From: an uncultured Clostridia bacterium
GTDB lineage: Bacteria > Bacillota > Clostridia > Oscillospirales > Acutalibacteraceae
Direction: 5' to 3'
Assembly (NCBI GenBank): GCA_946186535.1
Contig: CAMHNT010000035.1
Span: forward strand, 1 to 13,254
Length of the DNA: 13,254 nt
Shown here piece after piece: positions 6,999 to 13,254 of the stretch. The notes beneath the pieces were generated by a model that searched no databases, was not told the DNA's origin, and saw only the letters and a list, made by a program, of their open reading frames with translations. Made by a program: the position numbers and the translations under genes. Every line of letters starts with the position of its first letter. Positions within the stretch are counted from its first letter, which is position 1.

Positions 6999-9476
6999 AT
7001 GTCAGTAAAAGTTTTATCACCGCAGGAAATAAGAATTTATGACGAAATCGAAAATAAGGTTTCTCAAAAAGGCAAAAACCGTGCCTATGAAATCTTACAG
7101 AAAATAAGAGGTGCGAAGCCTCAGATCGATATCGAAAGAGGTCTGTACTTTACGCAGTCGTTTAAAGAAACCGTAGGTCAGCCTCTCAATCTAAGATGGG
7201 CGAAGGCGTTGTATCATTATGCAAAAAACGCAACGGTCTATATTGACGAAAATCAGCTGCTTGTAGGCAGAAGCGGAAAACCGGGACGCTACGGTATATT
7301 ATATCCGGAGCTTGACGGAAACATCTTTAAAGAGGCTATGGTAAAGCTTCCTACGAGAGAAAATTCACCGTTTGACATAAGCGATGAAGATGCCAGAACG
7401 GTTATTGAGGAAATCGCTCCGTTCTGGGTGGGAAAAACTTTCCATGAAAACTTTGCGGCTTCTCTGACCAAAGAAACGACTAAGCTTACTTATAATTCCG
7501 ACAAAGAACTGACCTCACGCTACATCGTTAACGAAACGGCGTCTTTCCGTTCCTCGATCCAATGGGTTCACGACTATGAAATCGTACTCGAAAAGGGTTT
7601 CAAAGGGATCAAGGAAGAGGCTCTCGAAAAGCTCTCTCAGCTTGACGAGTACAGTCCTATCGACTACACGGAGAAACGTCCGTTCCTGGAAGCAACAATT
7701 ATCACATGCAACGCAATCATTCTCTGGGCAAACAGACACGCAGACCTCGCCGAAGAGCTTGCAGAAAAAGAGTCTGATCCGATAAGAAAAGCGGAGCTTG
7801 AAAAGATTGCCGAAACATGCCGCTATGTTCCCGAAAATCCGCCGCGAACATTCTATGAGGCTATGCAGTCACAGTGGTTCACTCAGATGTTCTCACGTGT
7901 TGAGCAGAAAACGGGAACCATCATTTCCAACGGAAGAATGGATCAGTATCTGTATCCGTTCTACAAGAAGGATATTGAAAACGGAATTATCACGGATGAT
8001 GAGGTTCAGGAGCTCTTTGAGTGCATGTGGGTTGCTATGGCGCAGTTCATTGACCTCTACCTTTCCGATACGGGCGGAGCATTCAACGAAGGATACGCAC
8101 ACTGGGAGGCTGTTACAATCGGCGGTCAGACTAAGGAAGGTCTTGACGCAACAAACGAGCTTACTTATATTCTTTTGAAATCAAAGCGTGAATTTCCGCT
8201 GAACTATCCCGACCTTGCCGCAAGAATTCACACAAGAAGTCCTAAAAGATATTTATACGAGGTTGCGGAAACAATCAAGGCAGGCGAAGGTTTCCCGAAG
8301 CTTATCAACGACGAGGACGTAATCCCTCTCCTCCTTTCCAAGGGCGCCAATTTTGAAGAAGCGTATGATTACAGCGTTTCCGGCTGTGCCGAATGCCGTA
8401 TGCCCAACCGTGACACATATACAAGCCCGAACGCATATATTAATTTTGCAGCAGCACTTGAAATGGTCGTATACAACGGACATATGCTTAAATACGGTGA
8501 CGAGCTTCTCGGACTTGAAACAGGTGAGTTCACCGAATTCAAGAGCTTTGACGAGCTGCTCGACGCTTTCCTGAAACAGCAGAAAAACTTTCTCAAGCAC
8601 GCTTTCATTCAGCAGAGAGAAATCATAAGACTCAGAGCAGAACATTTCGCTTCTCCCCTCGGCTCCGCTCTTCACAAGCTTTGCCGTGAGCAGTACATCG
8701 ATATACATCAGCCTAAAATTGAAGGCGGCATTGATCTTGGTTATTTTGAGTACATGGGCTTTGCGACAGTTATCGATTCACTTGCCGCAATTAAAAAGAC
8801 CGTATTTGAAGATAAGGTTCTTACTCTCGCTCAGATCAAGGAAGCTCTCGAACACAATTTCCATGGCTATGAAGCAATCAGACAGCTTCTTCTCAACTCA
8901 CCGAGCTACGGAAACGACGATCCGTACACAGACGAAATCGGAAAGCTTCTCGACAAGGAAGCTCAGGATTTCACAAGAAAATACAGCAAGGAATTGGGCG
9001 TTCATATGGATCTGCGTCTTGTTCCGTTTACGTCCCATGTTCCGTTCGGCAAGGTTGTAAGCGCAACACCAAACGGCAGATTCGCCAACACTCCGCTTTC
9101 GGACGGTTCGAGTGCGTCTCAGGGCGCCGACATCAGCGGTCCGACTGCTGTTTTGCTCTCCAACTACGCAACAAAGAATTTCAACTACAACGAGCATGCA
9201 GGCAGACTTATCAATGTAAAATTGAGTCCGGCTTGTGTAAAAGGCGAAGAAGGTACCGAAAAGCTTGTGCAATTCATAGAGACCTGGCGTGATCTTAAGC
9301 TCTGGCACATTCAGTTCAATGTTCTCAACACCGAAACGATGCGTGCCGCTCAGAAAAATCCCGAAGCTTACAGAAATCTTCTTGTAAGAATTGCAGGCTA
9401 TTCCGCATACTTCACAGAGCTTACAAAGGATCTGCAGGACGATCTGATTTCCCGTACAGAGCACGAAGCGGTATGA
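6999..9476 (+). CDS. islA: Isethionate sulfite-lyase, glycyl radical enzyme
   Basis: 825 residues, the usual size. The active-site Cys463 and Glu465 lie in SGCAECRMPNRD (461-472) and the radical site is Gly800 in VRIAGYSAYF (796-805). As I recall, Bilophila wadsworthia IslA uses Arg189, Gln193, Trp374, Cys468, Glu470, Arg678, Phe682 and Gly805; subtracting exactly five gives Arg184, Gln188, Trp369, Cys463, Glu465, Arg673, Phe677 and Gly800 here, all of which match. That separates it from choline, diol and formate family members. The reaction would be isethionate to acetaldehyde plus sulfite in the oxygen-free cytoplasm. A strong AAGGAGG (6985-6991) lies 7 nt before the ATG. The activase follows by 4 nt. 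The N-terminus has no long extension of the type that targets glycyl radical enzymes into bacterial microcompartments. Confidence 0.92.
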   Translation: MSVKVLSPQEIRIYDEIENKVSQKGKNRAYEILQKIRGAKPQIDIERGLYFTQSFKETVGQPLNLRWAKALYHYAKNATVYIDENQLLVGRSGKPGRYGILYPELDGNIFKEAMVKLPTRENSPFDISDEDARTVIEEIAPFWVGKTFHENFAASLTKETTKLTYNSDKELTSRYIVNETASFRSSIQWVHDYEIVLEKGFKGIKEEALEKLSQLDEYSPIDYTEKRPFLEATIITCNAIILWANRHADLAEELAEKESDPIRKAELEKIAETCRYVPENPPRTFYEAMQSQWFTQMFSRVEQKTGTIISNGRMDQYLYPFYKKDIENGIITDDEVQELFECMWVAMAQFIDLYLSDTGGAFNEGYAHWEAVTIGGQTKEGLDATNELTYILLKSKREFPLNYPDLAARIHTRSPKRYLYEVAETIKAGEGFPKLINDEDVIPLLLSKGANFEEAYDYSVSGCAECRMPNRDTYTSPNAYINFAAALEMVVYNGHMLKYGDELLGLETGEFTEFKSFDELLDAFLKQQKNFLKHAFIQQREIIRLRAEHFASPLGSALHKLCREQYIDIHQPKIEGGIDLGYFEYMGFATVIDSLAAIKKTVFEDKVLTLAQIKEALEHNFHGYEAIRQLLLNSPSYGNDDPYTDEIGKLLDKEAQDFTRKYSKELGVHMDLRLVPFTSHVPFGKVVSATPNGRFANTPLSDGSSASQGADISGPTAVLLSNYATKNFNYNEHAGRLINVKLSPACVKGEEGTEKLVQFIETWRDLKLWHIQFNVLNTETMRAAQKNPEAYRNLLVRIAGYSAYFTELTKDLQDDLISRTEHEAV

Positions 9477-9480
9477 TCCG

Positions 9481-10368
9481 ATGAGCTATGTTTTTAATAT
9501 ACAGCACTATTCCCTGCATGACGGTCCTGGGATACGAACGATAGTTTTTCTGAAGGGCTGTCCGCTGCGCTGCCGTTGGTGCTGTAATCCGGAATCACAG
9601 AAGTACGGACAGGAAATTTCATATCTCGAAAACAAATGCATAGGTTTTTCGGAATGCGGTTTCTGCAAAAACGTTCTTCCCGACGGTGCAGTTAAATTTC
9701 CGAATGACAAAGCGGAATTGGATATGGATAAGTGCTCTGAATGTCTTGAATGTGCAAAAATCTGCCCCTCAAAGGCACTTAAAGTTGAGGGGCAGGAATA
9801 CACCGTCACACAGCTGATTGACATTGTCGAGCGTGACTCGGCATTTTTCAGTCACGGCGGCGGAGGTCTTACGGTAAGCGGAGGCGAACCTCTGACTCAC
9901 GGAGATATTCTGATACCACTTCTGAAAGAAGCCAAGAAAAGGCGGATCTCGACTGCCATAGAAACATGCGGATATGCCGATTACAGTGTTCTTTTCGAAG
10001 CGGCAGAGTATCTTGATACAATTATGTTCGACATAAAATCGGTTAATGCCGAAAAACATAAAGAGTTCACGGGAAAAAGCAATGACGTTATACTTAAGAA
10101 TTTCGAACAGCTTTGCTCGGACTATCCCGATCTTCCCAAAAAAGTAAGAACCCCTGTTATCCCCGGTTTTAACGATACTGCAGAGGATATAAAGAACATT
10201 GCAGAATTTCTTAAAAACAGACCGAATGTTAACTATGAGCTTCTTGCATATCACAGTTACGGTAAGGGAAAATATAAAGCTCTTGGACGTGAATATCCTA
10301 TGGGTGATTTAAAACTTGACAAGGTTAAATTCAACGAGCTGAAAAAATTAACCGATATTTTAGAATAG
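9481..10368 (+). CDS. islB: Glycyl radical enzyme activase (radical SAM), IslA-activating
   Basis: 295 residues. The N-terminal SLHDGPGIRT and the radical-SAM CxxxCxxC triad (Cys27, Cys31, Cys34 in GCPLRCRWC) bind the SAM-cleaving cluster; TVSGGEPLTHGD (131-142) and FDIKS (183-187) are further family signatures. A ferredoxin-like insert follows the triad, with Cys53/59/62 and Cys85/88/91/95. The predicted role is installing the glycyl radical on Gly800 of IslA. The start is 4 nt after the lyase stop with no convincing ribosome site of its own, which indicates translational coupling. One oddity: the first insert motif has Leu66 where the fourth Cys of a CxxxCP pattern would be expected, so one auxiliary cluster may lack a cysteine ligand. 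The gene ends just before a strong bidirectional terminator. Confidence 0.92.
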   Translation: MSYVFNIQHYSLHDGPGIRTIVFLKGCPLRCRWCCNPESQKYGQEISYLENKCIGFSECGFCKNVLPDGAVKFPNDKAELDMDKCSECLECAKICPSKALKVEGQEYTVTQLIDIVERDSAFFSHGGGGLTVSGGEPLTHGDILIPLLKEAKKRRISTAIETCGYADYSVLFEAAEYLDTIMFDIKSVNAEKHKEFTGKSNDVILKNFEQLCSDYPDLPKKVRTPVIPGFNDTAEDIKNIAEFLKNRPNVNYELLAYHSYGKGKYKALGREYPMGDLKLDKVKFNELKKLTDILE

Positions 10369-10373
10369 ACAGC

Positions 10374-10409
10374 AAAAAGCTTTCATCGCAAATCAGATGA
10401 AAGCTTTTT
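10374..10409. terminator. Bidirectional rho-independent terminator between islB and cysE
   Basis: Perfect 14-bp stem (AAAAAGCTTTCATC, 10374-10387, with GATGAAAGCTTTTT, 10396-10409) and an 8-nt loop. The plus strand continues into a run of Ts, and the minus strand reads a five-T tract. It lies 5 nt after the activase stop and about 70 nt beyond the convergent acetyltransferase stop, so it can end both transcripts. Nothing else is seen in 10410-10477. Confidence 0.9.
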
Positions 10410-10477
10410 TTGTTTTTCATTTTTGTGGATCAGCCTGACCTTGAGGTTTGTCTCGCCTTTTAAATAAAATAAAAATA

Positions 10478-11431
10478 TCAGATATTATAGTACCAGCTCT
10501 CATCAAGTTCAAGCTCTTTTCGCTCTACAGGGTGTGAAGAATCGTAATTATACATAAGCTCCTGGTTCTTTATACTGACCTTTGCGCCCTCGGGAATTGA
10601 TGTCGTAATAAAGGCATTACCGCCGACAACGACATCCTTTCCGACGACGGTTTCGCCGCCGAGAATCGAAGCACCCGAATAAATCGTAACATTGTCCATA
10701 ATCGTAGGATGACGCTTTTTGTTTTTGAGTTTCTGACCGCCTCTTGTGGAAAGCGCTCCCAGCGTTACTCCCTGATAAATCTTGACATGATTTCCTATAA
10801 CAGTAGTTTCACCGATAACAATTCCGGTTCCGTGGTCGATGAAGAAATATTTTCCGATAGTGGTTCCGGGGTGAATATCAATACCTGTCTGACTGTGAGC
10901 GTACTCCGTCATAATTCTCGGAATAAGAGGAATGTTGAGAAGATACAGCTCATGGGCAAGGCGGTTTGTGACCGTGGCGAAAAGTCCCGGATAGGTGCAT
11001 ATGATCTCGTCTTTATTGTAAGCCGACGGATCACCGTCAAAAGCTGCCTGAACATCTGTTTCAATGTATTCCCTGATCTTCGGTATTTTATCGAGAAACG
11101 CAAACGTCAGCTCCTCCGCCTTTTCCGCAATCGTTTCGCTGTCGGCATTCTCGTATTCGGGAGAATATTTGAGAACAATTGAAATCTGCTTTATAAGATT
11201 ATAAATCACATCTTCAAGCATCATTGAAATATTATTTTTAACGGTATAAACCCTGTACGATTTATTTCTGTAATAACCAGGATAAACAATCTTCAGAAGT
11301 TTTTCCAGAATATCAACTATCGCTTCCTTCTCCGGATATTCGTTCAGCTTCACTTCGTCAATTGTTTTGCCGCCGCTGAAATCTTCCATAAGATTATCAA
11401 CCAAATTATTTATCTTTTTATCAATATCCAT
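10478..11431 (-). CDS. cysE: Serine O-acetyltransferase (long EpsC/CysE form)
   Basis: 317 residues from the ATG at 11431, chosen because GAAAGGAAAC precedes it by a normal distance; the reading frame extends nine codons further to a TTG without such a site. The N-terminal ~180 residues are helical, and the C-terminal part is a left-handed beta-helix of hexapeptide repeats with the acetyltransferase signature HPGTTIGKYFFIDHGTGIVI, followed by YQGVTLGAL and GGNAFITTSIP. It converts serine and acetyl-CoA to O-acetylserine, the acceptor for sulfide in cysteine synthesis. It follows the cysteine desulfurase by 77 nt, with an intervening hairpin. Serine acetyltransferases of this long type are regular partners of family 2A encapsulin operons, and that arrangement is seen here. 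Confidence 0.92.
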   Translation of the reverse strand: MDIDKKINNLVDNLMEDFSGGKTIDEVKLNEYPEKEAIVDILEKLLKIVYPGYYRNKSYRVYTVKNNISMMLEDVIYNLIKQISIVLKYSPEYENADSETIAEKAEELTFAFLDKIPKIREYIETDVQAAFDGDPSAYNKDEIICTYPGLFATVTNRLAHELYLLNIPLIPRIMTEYAHSQTGIDIHPGTTIGKYFFIDHGTGIVIGETTVIGNHVKIYQGVTLGALSTRGGQKLKNKKRHPTIMDNVTIYSGASILGGETVVGKDVVVGGNAFITTSIPEGAKVSIKNQELMYNYDSSHPVERKELELDESWYYNI

Positions 11432-11458
11432 AATTGTTTCCTTTCGTAATATTTGCAA

Positions 11459-11492
11459 AAAAGGAAAGCCAAACAGAATACGCTTTCCTTTT
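11459..11492 (-). terminator. Hairpin plus T-run between desulfurase and cysE: attenuator or partial terminator
   Basis: An 11-bp perfect stem (AAAAGGAAAGC, 11459-11469, with GCTTTCCTTTT, 11482-11492) and a 12-nt loop. Read on the minus strand, the 3' arm runs into six Ts, the form of an intrinsic terminator. Only 25 nt separate the T-run from the serine acetyltransferase start codon, too little for a full independent promoter, so the acetyltransferase is probably made by read-through at reduced level. Confidence 0.7.
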
Positions 11493-11508
11493 CCACAAAA
11501 AATATCTT

Positions 11509-13110
11509 TTAAATTAACGAACGAATACCTCTGACAAGTGCGTCGATATCCTCAAATGAATTGTATAATGCAAGAGTCGGTCTGACTGTACTCTCCAAGC
11601 CGAAATTTCTCAGTACAGGCTGAGCGCAGTGGTGACCCGTTCTGACCGCAATGCCAAGCTCGTTGAGCTTTCTTCCTATATATTCGTCCTCAAAGCCGTC
11701 AAGCTTGAACGACAGAACGCTCGCCTTGTCCGATGCGGTTCCGATAAGATGAAGACCTTTTATCTTACGCATTTCCTTCATTGCATATACAAGAAGCTCG
11801 TGTTCATGGCGGTGAACCGCTTCCATACCGATTGAATTAAGGTACTCCAAAGCCGCTCCAAGTCCGACTGCGTCCGCAATACTTCCTGTTCCGGCTTCAA
11901 ATTTATTCGGAGCGGGATTATAAATCGTCCGCTCAAAAGTAACGTCCTTAATCATATTTCCGCCGCCGTGATAAGGTTTCGCCGCTTCAAGCAGCTCCGA
12001 CTTTCCATAAACTGCGCCTATGCCTGTCGGAGCAAAAATCTTGTGACCCGAGAATACGAAAAAGTCTGCGTCAAGAGCCGTTACGTCAATCGGAATATGT
12101 GCAACCGACTGCGCACCGTCAATAAGAATTCTCACCCCGTGTGCGTGTGCAATTGCGACAAGCTCAGCCACAGGCGTAACCGTACCCAGTGCATTTGAAA
12201 CATGTGTTGCAGAAACAAATTTTGTGCGCTTAGTAAAAAGCTTTTCATATTCCGAAAGAATAATCTGACCCGATTCGTCGACAGGAGCAACCTTTAGTAC
12301 TGCTCCCGTTTCCTGTGCAACAAGCTGCCAGGGAACTATGTTTGCGTGATGCTCGAGAATGGTAAGAATAATTTCATCACCCGGCTGCAAATACTGCTTT
12401 ACATAAGCGTGAGCAACAAGATTGATACCTTCAGTAGTACCCCGAACAAAAACAATATCGTCTTTGTTTCGGGCACCGATGAAGTCCGCCGTAATCTGAC
12501 GTGCATTCTCATATGCATCGGTAGAACGCGCCGCAAGCTCATGAGCACCTCTGTGGACATTTGAATTTTCATGGGTATAGTAATAAGAAAGTCTGTCTAT
12601 AACAGCCTTGGGTCTCTGAGTGGTCGCACCGTTGTCAAGCCATACAAGATTATGACCGTTTATTTTTTCGTTCAGAATCGGGAAATCGTCCCTTATCTGC
12701 TCCAATGACTTTGTGCCTACAATGATACCACTGTTGTTCTGCTTTTCCGAATGACTCTGAGTTTCGGAAGCGTATTCCGAAACCTGACTTTCCGATATTA
12801 CAACAGGAGAAAACCCTTCCTGCGGCTGAGGCTGAGATTGAGATTCTTCGCTTAAAGCCTGAGAATATCCGAAACTCAGTTCATTCGCAAGCTTTGTGTA
12901 ATCGTCTTCGTAATAGCTGCCGAAATTGCTGCGTACATATTGTTCCGCCTTTTTAGCAGCTTCCTGAATTACGCTCGTATCACCGCTTGTGAAGAGCTTT
13001 TCCGTACCCTCAGCGCAATATTCGGCATCAAAATCGGGAAACAGAGAATTCGCAAGATTTTCAAGATAACCCTCGGAAGGGATGCCGGAGGTTATTTCAT
13101 TAGTAGTCAT
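11509..13110 (-). CDS. SufS-type cysteine desulfurase with N-terminal extension, family 2A encapsulin cargo
   Basis: 533 residues from the ATG at 13110 (AGGTGAG lies 4-5 nt upstream; a GTG at 13119 is a possible earlier start). Residues from about 135 form a group II PLP cysteine desulfurase: WLDNGATTQRP, ILEHHANIVPW, ILIDGAQSVAH, the Schiff-base Lys357 in FSGHKIFAPTG, and the sulfur-accepting Cys495 in RTGHHCAQPVL. It takes sulfur from cysteine as an enzyme persulfide, releasing alanine. A SufS core is about 400 aa; the extra ~130 residues comprise a short helical region (YLENLANSLF, then YTKLANELSFGYSQ) and a Ser/Gln/Glu-rich, probably disordered stretch. That extension, plus the shell gene overlapping upstream by 11 nt and the acetyltransferase downstream, identifies the cargo enzyme of a family 2A encapsulin, not housekeeping SufS; no other suf genes are present here. 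Confidence 0.88.
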   Translation of the reverse strand: MTTNEITSGIPSEGYLENLANSLFPDFDAEYCAEGTEKLFTSGDTSVIQEAAKKAEQYVRSNFGSYYEDDYTKLANELSFGYSQALSEESQSQPQPQEGFSPVVISESQVSEYASETQSHSEKQNNSGIIVGTKSLEQIRDDFPILNEKINGHNLVWLDNGATTQRPKAVIDRLSYYYTHENSNVHRGAHELAARSTDAYENARQITADFIGARNKDDIVFVRGTTEGINLVAHAYVKQYLQPGDEIILTILEHHANIVPWQLVAQETGAVLKVAPVDESGQIILSEYEKLFTKRTKFVSATHVSNALGTVTPVAELVAIAHAHGVRILIDGAQSVAHIPIDVTALDADFFVFSGHKIFAPTGIGAVYGKSELLEAAKPYHGGGNMIKDVTFERTIYNPAPNKFEAGTGSIADAVGLGAALEYLNSIGMEAVHRHEHELLVYAMKEMRKIKGLHLIGTASDKASVLSFKLDGFEDEYIGRKLNELGIAVRTGHHCAQPVLRNFGLESTVRPTLALYNSFEDIDALVRGIRSLI

Positions 13111-13254
13111 AGTACTCACCTACCTCAACGTCTTCCAGGACAGCAATAGCATCGTCTGAGAGAATAGCCGCTGAGCAGTAGAGTGAAAGCAGGTATGAAG
13201 CAACGCCCTTGTCGTCGATACCTCTGAAACGAACAGAAAGACCTCTTGAATGCT
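13100..13254 (-). CDS. Family 2A encapsulin shell protein (SrpI-like), C-terminal fragment
   Basis: Reverse-strand frame open from the window edge to a TAA at 13100-13102, giving the last 50 residues of a protein that continues past 13254. The fragment contains VRFRGIDDKGVASYLLSLYC and ends in AVLEDVEVGEYYDY, which I recognise as the end of the HK97-fold SrpI-like shell of family 2A encapsulins (usual length about 300 aa). The family builds hollow icosahedral shells around a cysteine desulfurase. Identification rests on a short fragment but is strengthened by the next gene, whose start overlaps it by 11 nt, being exactly the expected cargo enzyme with a long N-terminal extension. The tail beyond the conserved core is short, with no extra domain. 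No second shell gene is visible. Confidence 0.82.
   Translation of the reverse strand, partial: HSRGLSVRFRGIDDKGVASYLLSLYCSAAILSDDAIAVLEDVEVGEYYDY

Noticed and set aside
8898..9464. 188-codon minus-strand reading frame opposite the glycyl radical enzyme
   Set aside because: Antisense shadow of the C-terminal part of IslA, which carries the glycyl radical motif.
6999..9476. Choline trimethylamine-lyase, diol dehydratase or pyruvate formate-lyase
   Set aside because: The pocket residues match isethionate lyase at constant offset, and the neighbours are taurine-pathway enzymes, not choline or diol utilisation genes.
11432..11458. Upstream TTG start for the serine acetyltransferase
   Set aside because: No ribosome site precedes the TTG, whose position overlaps the T-run of the hairpin, whereas the ATG at 11431 has GAAAGGAAAC at proper spacing.
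11509..13110. Housekeeping SufS of a SUF iron-sulfur assembly operon
   Set aside because: No sufB, sufC, sufD or sufU is adjacent, and the enzyme has a ~130-residue extension next to an encapsulin shell gene.
1..13254. CRISPR array, tRNA, rRNA or full insertion sequence
   Set aside because: No regularly spaced direct repeats, no cloverleaf or rRNA-like stretches and no transposase reading frame were seen.

Overview
The window looks like chromosome from an anaerobic Clostridia-type Bacillota, plausibly a gut or rumen member. Evidence for this is the AT-rich intergenic DNA, strong AAGGAGG-type ribosome binding sites, oxygen-sensitive glycyl-radical enzymology, a typical Gram-positive lipoprotein signal, and the gene families present. 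Genus cannot be fixed from the sequence alone. Two sulfur-centred gene sets sit back to back.

Region A (1-10409) reads as a complete anaerobic taurine/isethionate desulfonation module. On the minus strand, an ABC uptake operon (substrate-binding lipoprotein 2205-3287, amidohydrolase 544-2178, permease 1-547 cut by the window edge) follows a second minus-strand operon: iron alcohol dehydrogenase (SarD-like, 5624-6712), class III aminotransferase (Tpa-like, 4258-5592) and GNAT acetyltransferase (3805-4257), closed by a terminator at 3744-3778. Divergent from it on the plus strand are a glycyl radical enzyme (IslA, 6999-9476) and its activase (IslB, 9481-10368), closed by a bidirectional terminator at 10374-10409. 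Predicted flow: taurine uptake; transamination to sulfoacetaldehyde; NAD(P)H reduction to isethionate; radical C-S cleavage to acetaldehyde plus sulfite. No transporter ATPase, sulfite reductase or acetaldehyde dehydrogenase lies in the window.

Region B (10478-13254, minus strand) is the downstream part of a family 2A encapsulin operon. It holds the C-terminal end of the shell protein (13100-13254), a SufS-type cysteine desulfurase with a roughly 130-residue N-terminal extension of the kind used as cargo-loading domain (11509-13110), and a serine O-acetyltransferase (10478-11431). This family of compartments is associated with cysteine-derived sulfur storage.

The most interesting point is the adjacency: one locus frees inorganic sulfur from an organosulfonate, and the next holds genes for making the cysteine precursor O-acetylserine, extracting sulfur from cysteine and enclosing the desulfurase in a protein shell. 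Whether the two are functionally linked is inference. Other notable items are a 224-bp imperfect inverted-repeat element (3338-3561) in the leader of the transporter operon, an attenuator-like hairpin between desulfurase and acetyltransferase, and an amidohydrolase inside the transporter operon that could point to an amide-containing substrate.
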